This document shows, in pieces, positions 9,589-21,514 of a DNA stretch of 64,000 nt (within the stretch, counting starts at the first letter, position 1; each line of letters starts with the position of its first letter). Below the pieces are notes generated by a model. That model searched no databases. It was not told where the DNA came from and saw only the letters and a list, made by a program, of their open reading frames with translations. The position numbers and the translations under genes are program-made. Source of the stretch: Chondrus crispus (lineage: Eukaryota > Rhodophyta > Florideophyceae > Gigartinales > Gigartinaceae); NCBI RefSeq assembly GCF_000350225.1, contig NW_005179164.1:1-64000 (forward strand), in the 5' to 3' direction.

Positions 9589-12500
9589 CCACGCAAGTAT
9601 CTAAAAACACGTTTCACACCTGACCAGTGCGACTCGTGAGGGTCGGCACAGTGTGGAGATAACTTTCCAATGGCAAACGCAATATCGGGGCGGGTCCCGA
9701 CCATTAGGAACATTAGACATCCAATGGCCTGACAATATGGTTCAAAGCATGGGTTGTCATCAGTGCTAGTTTCGGCAACTTGCATTGTGACATGTCGAGA
9801 CTGTTCCATCGGAGTAACGCAAGGATTGCATGCCGACATTTTGAACCGTTTCAGTACTGCTTGGGCATACTTCGACTGCGTGACGGTGAGGACGTGCTTA
9901 GAACGTATACGGTCGATTTCTAGACCAATGCATGTCTTCGCTTCGCCAAGGTCTTTCATATCGAATCGTTTGTTGAGTTCATTTTTCATCCATAATATGG
10001 CCTCCAAGTCACTTTCGGCTAGCAGCAGATCGTCCACGTACAACGCGATAATCATGATACCATTGCCTTAGCGTCGAATGTAAAGACATGGGTCGCTGCG
10101 TGTAGTGTTGAAACCAAGTTCAGTGATCAGAAACTCATCGATCTTACTATGCCATTGGCAATGGGCTTGCTTAAGACCATAGATTGCTTTCAGACGTTTA
10201 CACACCGAATCAGGTTTGACTTTGTCGATGCATCCTTCAGGTTGCTCCATGTAGATTTCTTCGTGAAGGTCACCGTTGAGGAAGGCAGTCACCACGTCCA
10301 TCTGATGCAGCTCAAGGTCAAAGTGCGCAACCAGTGCCAGCAGCAGACGGATAGTTGTGAACTTGCTTGATGACAGGGGCGAAAGTTTCAGTGTAATCGA
10401 TGCCTTCTACTTGTTGAAAGCCTCGTGCCACAAGACGTCCCTTTGCAGTTTCGACCAATTTTCCGTACTCGTCAGGAAGTTGCTTCACTCCGAAACCCCA
10501 CCTGGACGTCAGGATGTTCGATGCTTGAGATCTTGGAACAAGTGTCCATGTTTTGTTTTTGTGTTGTGAAGCAAGTTCTTTGTCGATGCCCTTCTGCCAG
10601 AAGCGAGCTTTTGGAGAATCCATAGCTTGCTTGTACGAGTTTGGGATTTCCGTTATCACATGGGCGTGGCTAAGGAGTCCAGCAGTCACCAAAGCTGCTG
10701 CCCACCACGCCCCAGGCGTTTTGCGAATGCGAGTGAACCGACGGAGATTAGTTGGCGGATCAATCGTTTCTTCCTCAACTACGTGTTGCCCGACTGTTTC
10801 GGTGGTTTCGTCCTCCCCTGGAGGTGGGGAGGAGTTGGAGGATTCATCAGAGTCTTGTTGTTCATCCGGCGATGATGCTTCTGATGCCACTGCATCATTT
10901 TCTGCAACTTCCTCATCGATGTTCAAGTTGATTGTGTCATCATCAGTTGAAGCGTCCTCGTTTGTATCCATCGGTTCACTAGATTTGCCTCCCGTGGACT
11001 CGTCAAAAGTTACATCTCTGGATACGATCACTTTGTGTAAATCACCATCCCACAACTTGTAAGCTTTCGTATTTTCAGCATACCCCAGAAACATTGCCTC
11101 CTTTACTCGGGCGTCAAGTTTCTGGATGTTGTGTTTTGGTAATGTATACCAACACTTTGAACCGAAAACACGCAAATGACCAACATTTGGCACAGATTTC
11201 ATCCATAAGTGGTATGGGGTCATCTTGGGGGGAATGGCACGTGACGTGACTCGATTTCGAACGTACACTGCATTGGCCAGTGCTTCTGCCCAGAACCCCT
11301 TTGTCACTTTCTTGTGCGCTAGCATGGAGCGCACCAAGTTTACCAAAGTTCTGTTCAGTCGTTCGGCGACGCCATTTTGCTCCGGTGTGTACGCGGTCGT
11401 CATTTGATGCTGAGTACCATTTGCAATCAGAAAAGACTTAAACTCCGTGGACAGATACTCACCACCTCGATCGGTGCGAAGCACTTTGATCTTGCGACCA
11501 GTGTGAGTCTGAGCAAGCTGTGCAAACATTTTGTATCGTTCAAATGCTTCTGATTTATGATGCATAGGGTACACTACTGACCAGTTTGAGTGATCATCTA
11601 TGAAGGTAATGAAGTACTTGGCACCACCAATGGACTGCACCTCTAAGGGGCCACAAACATCAGAGTAAACTAAGTCTAGACAGAAGTATGCCCGCCTCGA
11701 GGACCGCTCTTTTGGGATCACAGATCGAGTGGATTTGCCGTAGACGCACGCAGAACATTTTTCAGAGATGCAATCATTGTCAGTATTGTTGATTTTGTTA
11801 GCCTCATTACCAAGTAGTTTGACTCCACTTACCACATTGTCACGAATCATCGAAGCAATACCTTGAGAATGCACATGTGCAAAGCGCTTATGCCACGTTT
11901 GCAGGGTGGCAGCATGTGCAGATCCGATGTCACTGACGATGTCGAGAACGTAAAGTTCTCCAACCAATGTCGCAGTCGCCACTACAGTTGAGCCTCGTCT
12001 GACCATGCATTTTCCATTTTCGAACCCAACTTTTAGTCTAAGTTCAGTCATTTGACTGACGGAGAGCAGAGAGAACGCAAAGTCGGGAACGTGCAATACA
12101 TCCGTCAACTTGCACGGTTCGATGCGGCCATTTACATTTAACTTCACGTGAACGTCACCACGGCCGGCAACCTTTGCACTAGCCTTGGTTCCCATCTGAA
12201 CAGAGGCGGATTCAAGTGGCTCATACGTCGCAAACAAAGATCGGTCATATGTAATATGAGCTGTACAAGCTGAATCTACGAGCCACGAAGGCAACATCTC
12301 CATATCGTTCGTGTGCGAAGCTTTCGACATCAGACATGTGAAGTCGACGCTGTTTACAACCATGTCGGGATCAAGTTTCTTTGTGACAAATGCAGATTGT
12401 TTCCGCTGAGACATACGCGGTTTATATGTGCTAGGAGGAGCCGGGCGACGCCCATTCAAATCCTTTCCCCAGCAGCGGGTTGCCGTATGGCCTGTATGAC

Positions 12501-14441
12501 CGCAGTTCGTGCATTTGTAATCGTTTATGTCCCGATTGTTCGGGGCACGATTAACCAGAGCCGATGTCTGTGAGGAGCTAGACTTCATGTTTGCTCGTTG
12601 CTCTTCCTGCAGCAGACGACTTTTCACAAAGTCCAAACTGAATATCTTTTCCTCATTACCGAGAGCATCAAGTGCAACGATGAGAGCCTCGAAACGGGCA
12701 GGCAGACCGTTGAGCACTGCCATGGCCATCTCCTTGTCATCGATGTTTACGCTCATTGACTTGAGGATGGCTGCCAGCTGCTTGACACGATTGATGTATG
12801 CAAGCACCTTTTCACCGAAAAGCATCTTCACAGTGTAGAACTCACGACGTGCTGCTAGTTTGTTCAGCAAGGTGTGCCTCTCAAACACGTTGACAATAGC
12901 TTCCCACATCTCATGAGCGGTATAATGGTAGGTTCGGAGGGGCAAGGGAAAGAAGGAGGGCAGGTTGATGTGTGTGAGTGAAGGAGTTGGTGCCGAGGTT
13001 TACTTTGAAGCCGTTTTCCTGCGATACTTATACACTTCCAGTGCTACACTATCGCTCTACTCCGACTCCCAGTAAACCATACTCTACTATGCGCGACCAA
13101 GCGCGGTCCTCTTGTGGCCCGACCATACTGTTCGATTTCCACCTTACGAATCGATTCGTAACTATTAGCTCACAACTATTTCTACACATTCCAAATGGCT
13201 GTAAACCATGGCCCTATGCATGCAACTGTTTCACACCTTACTAATCTGCATCCAGTCATGCCAGACTTCATTGTTGTGCAACGAACAACTTGGCGCTTGT
13301 CTATTTCCAACAACGCAAACGTCTTACATATCACAATCCCCATACGTATCCTTGTTTCTCACCTTACTAATTTCGCCAAGCACTGTCAGATAATTATGGC
13401 AAGTTATAACAATGTGCATCCAGACTTTCTACACAACTCACATGAGAATACATGTAAATCACACGAGTACTGTCATGAACTTGCATCCAACGGCGCACCA
13501 TGACGAGAGCACAGTGCAACGGCGCGTGCTCACGCAAGACTCGCATACAGCGTGACGCGTACACAGAATAATCGCACAACTGTATTCCTCTCGCGACAAG
13601 TACTTGTTGTACCTTTGATTCACATGTACTGTACTCGGACACGCGCAGGATCGCAAACAGTCTGACACTGTAAAACTGTAAACCCTCATGTGCATACACC
13701 TGGATGCGTGTACATGTGTACGTACACGAATTCACCTGGCGACGTGTACATGTGTACACGGCATACATGTGTCCCGCCCGGGGCCCCATGCAATTACCCA
13801 TTACAACCATGACAAACCACTTGAAACCCCCAAAACAACGTAATTATGGCATATACAGGCCATTTAAAGTACATCACAAGGCCAATGACGCACACGTGGA
13901 CAACGCTCGACCAATAGATTTGCAGCATTAGACCTGAGGGCCAATAGAATTGCAGTATTTCCTGTGTAGTCTATAGTGCTACGGGCCAAGGTTCCACTTG
14001 GCAAAACTATGCAAATTTGCATGACCCTCCGAGAGGCCACTTTCGTCCCCGGAACCCCAAAATCCGGGATTTTACACGTGTCATGTCGTGATATGGGTAA
14101 GAGCGCCCGGACCGTGCAGTCATGTACACGTGTCACTCGATTTTGACCTTTTCAGATAACAGCATGTGGTCGCACATTTTCAATACGGTATCAACATCAC
14201 GTACATGCTCAAGATGCTCATCTGATAGGGAGAGAGCAATCAGTGCTTTGGCTTTACTGTCACCTCTGATCCACTTCTTACGCTCTTCCGCGCGTTCCTC
14301 ACTTGGAACTCTTCCCTCAACGATGTATTGGTCAACATCACGTAGAGCAAGCAGAAGTTGTATTTTCTGCTTCCACACGTAGAAGTTGGAGTCCGTCAGT
14401 TTGTCGATTCTGATGGATCCTCCTCCTCCTTGCTCTTCCAT
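9589..14441 (-). pseudogene. Copia-1 gag-pol polyprotein, copy B (interrupted)
   Basis: The start ATG is at 14441. The first roughly 85 codons end at 14186, then a solo LTR (12923-14185) splits Gag, and the frame resumes at 12922. Downstream, the zinc knuckle, protease (VDSAC), integrase core and RT are readable. The long frame 12922-10318 has no stop. It ends at the same extra-base frameshift at the RT start as in copy A (near 10362-10370). Further on, a CAA-to-TAA nonsense change lies at about 10068-10070 just before YVDD, and the pol ends abruptly at 9589. The copy contains KTWTLVPRS, which copy A has lost by an indel. Confidence 0.88.
12923..14185 (-). repeat. Copia-1 solo LTR inside copy B gag
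   Basis: A full-length 1263-bp LTR in minus orientation is flanked by the 5-bp duplication CGGTA (12918-12922 and 14186-14190). Copy A has uninterrupted gag at the equivalent place near 3195. It carries the octamer palindrome at 14009-14022, two CCAAT boxes near 13910-13960, and the GTGTAC-rich block at 13705-13760. It is the cleanest reference copy of this LTR sub-type in the window. Confidence 0.92.
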
Positions 14442-14613
14442 TTTAGTGCAAATAAACTTCAAGTATTCGAAAATCCGTTCGGGGATCCCAAGCCGTTAAC
14501 CGATAGTCAACACAATGGCAAGCCCACCCGTCTAAGAAGTTCGATATGATTACTATGAAGTTGCACTAGGAGAAAATTGCGAACAGATATGTGAATTTAT
14601 TTGGATGAAATCC

Positions 14614-15285
14614 CTAACTATTCTGTTCACAAACTACCTTTAAGTGTGCGGCACCGTTCTCGTGGCACTTCAGGTGCCCTTGAGACTCAAAGACGCGATT
14701 GCAAGGGATACAACGCGGAGTCTCCTTAGCGTTGGCAACTTGAATGCGATGAGACCTAGACTGAATGTGGTCGTAAAAGGCCTTCGCACTATTGCCACTA
14801 ACGCCGCACACTTTACAATACCGCTTATACCGCGGGCACACCTTACGATTCCTCTTGCGCTCACGCTTAAACTGTTTATCCGCGAGAACAGCCGCTTTCC
14901 GAGCAGAAAGTCGATGCGTAGTTCTCTTTATTGGTGCGGGAACAGAGCGCGGAATACGAGGAATCCTATATGGTGCGCAACTCGAGGACGGACCCGGAAG
15001 CGCGAGCCGAGGTGAAGGTTGATCCTCAGGCTCAAGCACCTCAACGGATACGACCTCCGATGTCCGAACCGTTCGACCGGTGACCAGCTTCCCAGGCGCA
15101 GAGCGCACCGGTACTAATTCCAGATCTAACACAACCCCGTAAAAACAGGTATTCACAATAAGGAATATGAAGATAATCATCAGTAACAGATTTTGGAATT
15201 ATTGCTCTTAAGAACCACCAAAACGTGCAAAGACAATCACTTAGATGTGTAGGAAATGGAAAGAAACTCAAAACTTACTTTGCAT
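14614..15285 (-). CDS. Copia-1 zinc-finger ORF, copy B, predicted two exons
   Basis: The continuous frame 15180-14614 (188 codons) encodes a protein with a Pro/Ser-rich N-terminal half, a Lys/Arg-rich middle and two C2H2 fingers, as in copy A. Two start models exist. In the first, ATG at 15180 is used, but this ATG exists only in this copy. In the second, ATG CAA A at 15285-15279 is spliced over an intron 15278-15126 (donor GTAAGT, acceptor GTTAG after a T-rich tract) to 15125, giving an in-frame start shared with copy C. I favour the spliced model because it works in both copies. The protein probably binds nucleic acid; its function in the element is unknown. Confidence 0.55.
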
Positions 15286-15626
15286 GAGAGAACGAAGAAA
15301 AACCAAATGCGAGATTGACGACGACGGCGGTACCGGGAGCGGAAACGAAGACGAAGACCAAAGACAGAGACAGCAGCAAGAACCACAGCAAGAACGAAAG
15401 CCAAACCAAGAACGAAGACAACGAAGACAGCAGGGGCGATGACCAAAACCAATTCACACAAGAGAGCAAGAACGACAGCAGCAACGAAAACCAAAACCAA
15501 GAACGACGGCAAGAACGAGAGCGACAACGACAGCGAGAAGACCAGCGGAAACAACGACGAGAAACGGCAGCGAAAACGACAGCGACAACGACAGCAGAAA
15601 CAACGGAACGACAACGACAGACTCAT
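15237..15626 (-). other. Hydrophobic leader ORF in pyrimidine-rich tract (copy B)
   Basis: This is the same 129-codon hydrophobic frame as in copy C, with a handful of differences. The plus strand is a run of GAAC, GACA and CAAGAA-type purine-rich motifs. Probably leader RNA and not a gene. Confidence 0.25.
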
Positions 15627-15648
15627 GCAGTGAAACGACAGCGAGGGA

Positions 15649-15662
15649 CTGGGCCCATAACC
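15649..15662 (-). other. Primer-binding site of Copia-1 copy B
   Basis: GGTTATGGGCCCAG on the minus strand directly follows the 5' LTR end CCATTA. It is complementary to the initiator tRNA-Met anticodon arm, as in copy C. Confidence 0.75.
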
Positions 15663-16913
15663 TAATGGTAGGTTCGGAGGGGCAAGGGAAAGAAGGAGGG
15701 CAGGTTGATGTGTGTGAGTGAAGGAGTTGGTACCGAGGTTTACTTGGAGCCGTTTTTCGGCGATACGTATACACTTTGAGGGTTACACTATCCCATTACT
15801 TTGGCACCTGGTAAACCGTACTCACCATATGCGCGACCAAGCGCGGTCCTCTTCTGGCCGGTCCACACTGTTCTATTTGCACCTTACAAATTGACTATTG
15901 ACTATCAGTGCACAACAGTTTCTACACATTTCGAGTGACTGTAAACCATGGCCCTATGCATGCAATCGTTTCACACCTTACTAATCTGCATCCAGACATG
16001 ACAGAATATATTCTTGCACAATGAACAACTTGGCATCTCTCTATTTCCAACAACGCAAAGTCCTGTCATATCTCAGTCCCCATACATGCCCTTGTTTCGT
16101 ACCTTACTAATTTCGGTACACACTGCCAGACAACTATCACGGATAGCAACAATGTGCATCCACACTTTCTACACATCTCACGTGATATCCGATGTGAATC
16201 ACACGAGTACTGTCATCAACTTGCATCCAACGGCGCACCATAACGAGAGCACAGTACAACGTCGCATGCTGACGAGAGTGTAGTACAACGGCGCATGCTG
16301 ATGCAAGGGTCGCATACAGCGTGACGCATACACTGAACACTCACGTAAGTACATGTCTCTTGTGAGAAATACTTGCTGTACTTTTAATTCACATGTACTG
16401 TACTCGGACACGCGCCGGACCGTATGTAGGCGACGTGTACAAGTGTACGTACACGCAGCAACCTGGCGATGTGTACATGTGTACACCGCACACAAGTGTC
16501 CAGCGCCAAGGCCACCCGTAATTACCCATTACAACCATGGTGAACAACTTGAAACCCCCGAAATGATGTAATTAAAACGTATACCGATCATTCAAGATAC
16601 ATCACCAGCATGACTGCATATAAGTGGACAATAACAGACCAATAGAATTGCAGCATTCGAACCGACACCCAATAGATTTGCAGTATTGCCTGTGTAGCCC
16701 TATAACGGTTCGGGCCAAATGCAAATTTTCGGCATTTATGCAAATTTGCATAACCCTCCAAAAGTCCACTTTCGTCCCCAGAACCCCAAAATCTGAGAAT
16801 TTACACGTGTCATGTGGTGATATGGGGTGAGGATCCGGACCGTCGAGTCATGTACACGTGTCGCTCGATTTTGCACTTTCCAGATAACAGCATGTGGTCG
16901 CACATTTTCAATA
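15663..16913 (-). repeat. Copia-1 5' LTR of copy B
   Basis: A complete LTR, TAATGG at 15663 to TCAATA at 16913 on the plus strand, of the same sub-type as 8042-9296. The octamer palindrome ATGCAAATTTGCAT is at 16738-16751 and the two CCAAT boxes lie near 16638-16685. The GTGTAC cluster is at 16430-16490. A TATA-like element near 15765-15772 in element sense would place the start of RNA roughly 80-100 bp before the LTR end. Confidence 0.88.
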
Positions 16914-17432
16914 TTAAGCAAGCCCATCGCCAATGGCATAGTAAGATCGATGAGTTTCTGATCACTGAACTTGGTTTCAACACTACACGCAGCGACCCAT
17001 GTCTTTACATTCGACGTCAAGGCAATGTCATCATGATTATCGCGTTGTACGTGGACGATCTGCTGCCAGCTGGAAGTGACTTGGAGGCCATATTATGGAT
17101 GAAAAATGAACTCAACAAACGATTCGATATGAAAGACCTTGGCGAAGCGAAGACATGTATTGGTCTAGAAATCGACCGTATACGTTCTAAACACGTCCTG
17201 AACGTCACCCAGTCGAAGTATGCCCAAGCAGTACTGAAACGGTTCAAAATGTCGGCATGCAATCCTTGCGTTACTCCGATGGAACAGTCTCGACATGTCA
17301 CAATGCAAGTTGCCGAAACTGGCACTGATGACAACCCATGCTTTGAACCATATCGTCGACCCATTGGATGTCTAATGTTCCTAATGGTCGGGACCCGCCC
17401 CGATATTGCGTTTGCCATTGGAAAGTTATCTC
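16914..17432 (+). pseudogene. Copia-1 copy D, reverse-transcriptase fragment
   Basis: This 519-bp piece aligns without gaps to copy A 5940-6458 and encodes the RT core, from KQAHRQWHSK through YVDD to PDIAFAIGKL. One visible change next to the catalytic motif is LLPAG instead of LLLAG. It is cut on the left by the insertion of copy B and on the right at about 17433, where Gypsy-E sequence begins. No target duplication is visible at the right junction. Confidence 0.88.
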
Positions 17433-17433
17433 A

Positions 17434-19099
17434 ACGCAGGTCGTCAATCGAGGCTCCTTGCAGAGCCTCTCCCTCAACACCGTGAGCACAGAGCAAGGCA
17501 CAGTATACGCTCGTGACGTCGTGGGTATTTTTGGAAATTGTTGGGGACGGGGGGGGGGGAGATATCACTTCCCTCACCGACAATGTTTCGGTGTGGCCTG
17601 CCGAGGGAATTTCGACAGCTGGGGGCGCCTTTGACGAGGATGGAGAGGCCAGGGCTGCGCGCGGGGAAGCAGGGACAGCCGATCGAGGAGGAATTGGAGA
17701 GGAAGGACGGGAGCATACTTGAAGCTCCCGGGGGTCAGATGTGACGATGGGGGCAACGTCGGGAACCGGTGTTTGGTTTCCGAATCGACGGCTCGTTTGA
17801 GCTTCCCACGCTGGGCAAAGGGTCGATGACCCGGGGTTGAACCACACGAAGTCGCCCGCGGCTGGGTGGTTTCGACCAGGGGAGAAAGAGGGACGTTGGC
17901 GATGTAAGGATCGAGAGGAGTTTTGCGGAGGGACACAGTCTCAATCCACGCCCTCGATCGTATCAAGGAGGGAGCGTATTTCGCGATTGAAATCAGAGCC
18001 ACCCAGAGGGACAGAGAAGTCCAATAGACGCATTTGTGCTATCAGCTTCGCGGGGAGGTGCCACAGGCGCCAGCAATCATAGGTCTCCCACAAGAGGGTC
18101 GCAGCTACTTTGACGCACCACTCTGTGAGGAAGACCACCCATAACCCGTGTTGCGGATCCCGCAGGTAGCTGCCATAGTACGTGAGTATGGGTCCCATTT
18201 CGGCCCAAAAGCCTTGACTCAACTCGTACTGGCTCCACCATGAGGGGATGCGCTGGTAACGACTTGCATAATGCTGACGGGAAATCTCGCGCGCCTCTAC
18301 CATTTGGTAGCCGATGAAGTACCCCGTATCAGACCGAATACGTCGTTCAAAACGCACTGTGTTCTGAAAGAAGAAAATCCCCCGCGTTTTAAATGACGGA
18401 AATTCGAAGGGATAATGGGTTCGGTCCAGAAGATGGCATCGGATGTGAAAGTATGTCGGTTTCGCCACAGGCGATCCGCCTCGGCGGCAGGGTCACCAAA
18501 GGTGATATCAATGAGATTGTCCAAATAGAGGCGTTCGCCCTCTGTACGACAACGCCAAGTGTCGCAACCGTATGACGAGGGTATGAGGGTGTCGGAAATG
18601 GGGATGGCAAGCAGAGCGAATACGGCCTCCATAAATCGCAGGGAGAGAGTGGGACGGCCCCGAGGGGGAGGATGACGTAGGATGGAAGTCGGAACTGCTA
18701 TACGGGTTCGCCAGTCAAAGGAGCGGATGGCAAGCACCGGGAGATTACCGGGAAGCATGCTCGCGTCGTCGGCGAATTGGTGTTCGATTTTAGAAACGTC
18801 GCGAATACCCACGGAGGAGAACCACTGGGCCGAGGCAAATAAGGAAGGATGTTCGTGCATGATTTTGTCCTGTAGCTCTTCGAGCGAGGGGTAGTGGCGG
18901 GCTACTCAAGAGGGATGATAACCTGGATGAAAGGCCGGGTCGGAGACGTCCGAATCAGGGGGACGTCGGGGTATAGGAGGGAGGTCGACGGAAGCGCGAG
19001 ACTTGTTCGCGAAGCCGACACCGGTGCGTCACGGGCAGTATTTTCGCCCGCGAGCTCATGAGGTGGAGGACACGTGGGATTCGTCTTGTCCTTGCTCAT
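17434..19099 (-). pseudogene. Gypsy-E antisense ORF (aORF), E1 copy, disrupted
   Basis: The minus-strand frame, opposite to the LTR's own orientation, is homologous to 32472-34136 in E2. The ATG is at 19099, matching the E2 start at 34136. Conserved pieces include MLPG, LSLRFMEAV, the acidic EADRLW and, at 18085-18150, a Trp-rich block (LWVVFLTEWCVKV) identical in both. Disruptions: frameshifts near 18900 and 18380 and a TGG-to-TGA change near 17942. The C-terminal part stays open to about 17431 and is Pro/Ser/Ala-rich. I do not recognise the family; no zinc knuckle, protease or integrase signature is visible. Confidence 0.7.
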
Positions 19100-19205
19100 G
19101 CGGAGACCGTCGGTCAGGAATGGAAAAGTAGGGGGTCGAGAAGAGAAGAAGGAGTTGGAGATCAAGGAGTGTAGCCGATGTGCAAGGACGCTCAGAAGGG
19201 GGATT

Positions 19206-20247
19206 TGTAGTGCAATACGCACCTGGAAAGGGGGGTGAAAAGAAAGGAAAATATTTGAATATGAAAAGTAGTCCGGGTTTGGGGACACACGTGTGGATAA
19301 TTGCACAGTTTTAATTTTTAATTATTTTATTTTATTTAGTTAATTAGTTGGCATTAATTTTGATGACACTAGATTAGATCTAGGATCTAGCGCCGCGAGC
19401 TACTGTACTGGCTCCGGCGGGGCGACATATACCTTAGCCCTCTGACGACCAAGTCAGTAAAGGTAACCCGAGTTGCCAGAGTTGAATATCGCCTTGGTCG
19501 AAGTCCGTCTTTCCCAAGACGCTCCCTTTTACCACAGATTACGTTATCCTTTGCGCTCGGGGGTTCCCTTTTATTTTTCCTTTATTTCCCTATCCTTTTC
19601 TACCTCTATCTCTATTTTTCTCTTAATTGTGTTGGTTCCGCTGGAGTTGGTTGCAACCGATCCGGTGTAGGTGTTTTAGCCATCGGGCAACACGTTGTGT
19701 AGCGCTGCTACTATTGCAAGTTCCGTTGGAAGGCTGTTGCAACTACGCCTCCGTCGACGGTCTTGCTGTACAAGACAGAGTTGGTACCACCTACCGCGAT
19801 TGCGATCGCGCTGGTGAGGGGGTTTTTAGCCGTCGGGCAACACGTCGGTAGTAGCGTTGCTAGACGGTTACGATCCCGTCGGGTAGTGCTGAACAAGCCC
19901 CCGTCGAAGACCTTGAATTATACCCAAGGTGCGGAAGACGCTCGTCGAGCATTGGCCTTACAACCCAGCGAACCGCGGTGACATCCTCGTAGACAAGCCC
20001 AACCCGCACTCGTCGAGCACTCAAGTCTTCACAAGTCTCCACCACCAATTTCTTCCCGGGCCGGGCATCTTTCCTTAACCCCCCGTCGGAGTTGAGCTAC
20101 CGTGGGCCGCAAGCCCACACAAGGAGAAAGGGAGTCTCGAACGCTCCGTAGCGCGTGCCATCGGCATTGGTTGTTGCTGTTGTTGTTTTTTTCTTTTTGT
20201 TTGACCGTCGGACTGTGTTCGCGGCCTGCCAGGCACATTGCACTACA
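19206..20247 (+). repeat. Gypsy-E LTR1 (3' LTR of E1)
   Basis: The LTR runs from TGTAGTGCAAT at 19206 to ATTGCACTACA ending at 20247, with inverted termini. A TATA-like ACATATACC is near 19426. An internal duplicated block of about 150 bp (around 19630 and 19780) carries repeated CATCGGGCAACACG/CGTCGGGCAACACG motifs. A polypurine tract precedes it, so it is a 3' LTR. Confidence 0.85.
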
Positions 20248-21514
20248 ATGTCGTCTAACGCGTCAGAACTGTCCTCGTCCTCCACTGTACCCTCGGCCGG
20301 TTCGGCCATAAAGCATGGGATTTCGTCGTCGATTTCGTCGGCGGTTTCTCCTGCGGTCCGTAACCTTGACAAAGCGTCCGCCTGGCTGTTAGCCTTTTCC
20401 TTTTTGTACTTGATTTCAAAATCGAATTCCGAGAGGGGTAGCCTCCATCGGATTAATCTCCCGCTGGGGTCGGTTATGTTCATCAACCACCTCAATGAGG
20501 CATGGTCGGTATGCACAATGAAGTGCTCGCCATATAGATATGGTCTTAAAGTCTGTACGGCCCAAATTACCGCTAGACATTCTTTTTCTGATACAGAATA
20601 GTTTCTCTCGGCTGCGGCTAACGTTCTTGAAATGAACCCGATGGGTTTGCGTTGCGCATCCGGGTGTGTTTGAAATAGTGCAGCGCCTATTTGATAGTCG
20701 ACTGCATCGGTATCTACCGAGTAGGGTAGGTCCTTCTTCGGCAGCGCCAACACCGGCGGTGCCAAGATGGCGTCCTTGAGCTTATGAAAAGCTTTCTTGC
20801 ACGGTTCGTCGAATCCTTCCAACTGGACCGGATGTCCTTTCTTCTGTAGTCGGTTTAGAGGCTGCGCAATTTTCGCATAATGCGGAACGAACCTGCGGTA
20901 GACATTGCAAAGTCCCAGGAAGCTTCTAAGCTGTGTTTGTGTTCGCAGGTACCGCACTTGTTCCAACGCGGCGGTTCGCGCGACATTGACTTCTAGCGTA
21001 CCTGGGCGGACGACGTGGCCCACATACTTGATCTTTTCCACAAAAAATTCGCACTTGCGAAGCTTGAGCTTGACACTTGCCTTTTCCAATACGGAAAGTA
21101 TTTCATCCACGTGCACGATGTGCTCCTCCCACGACTTCCTAAAAATTATTATGTCGTCTAGATACACCAAACAGCAATTTCCAACGGAACGGGGAGAGCA
21201 GGATGTCCATTGCTCTCTGGAACGTCGCTGGGGCGTTGGTTAGCCCGAAGGGGATTCTTGAGAAGCGATACAGACCTGAGTGACACGAAAAAGCTGTCTT
21301 GTCGCGGTCCGCTTCGGGAATAGGAATCTGCCAATACCCCGAAATCGCGTCCAACGCGGAGAAAACCTTGGTGTCACCAAGCGAGTCCAGACACTCATCC
21401 ATGCGCGGTAAAAGGTACGTGTCCTTCACCGTCACTGCGTTCAGCCTGCGGTAGTCAACGCAAAAACGCATTGACCCGTCCGGCTTGGGCACCAGCAACA
21501 CGGGCGACGCCCAT
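20248..21514 (-). pseudogene. Gypsy-E copy E3, pol fragment (RT and RNase H)
   Basis: Minus-strand sequence begins with SPVLLVPKPDGSMRF at about 21510 and goes through the RT palm with an intact YLDD motif at about 21155 to RNase H (DTDA, DALSRL). It ends in an acidic linker at 20248. A one-base insertion near 21165 shifts the frame just before YLDD. Both ends are made by neighbouring LTR termini (LTR1 at 20247, LTR2 at 21515), so E3 is an older copy into which other elements inserted. Confidence 0.88.

Larger units (their letters stand above)
9589..16913 (-). mobile_element. Copia-1 copy B (minus strand, 3'-truncated)
   Basis: In element order: 5' LTR (16913-15663), primer site, pyrimidine-rich leader, zinc-finger ORF, gag interrupted by a solo LTR, and pol up to 9589, where copy A's LTR end abuts it. 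RNase H and the 3' LTR are not visible. The LTR terminus at 16913 joins plus-strand RT sequence of copy D, so B inserted into D. The flank TTAAG at 16914-16918 would be one copy of its duplication. Confidence 0.85.
17433..20247 (+). mobile_element. Gypsy-E copy E1, 3' remnant
   Basis: Only the 3' end of a Ty3/gypsy element remains: the antisense ORF region (17434-19099), a polypurine tract AGAAGGGGGAT just before 19206, and the 3' LTR. Gag and pol are missing. The left junction at about 17433 with Copia-1 copy D has no duplication. The right side abuts inverted pol sequence (E3). Confidence 0.75.
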
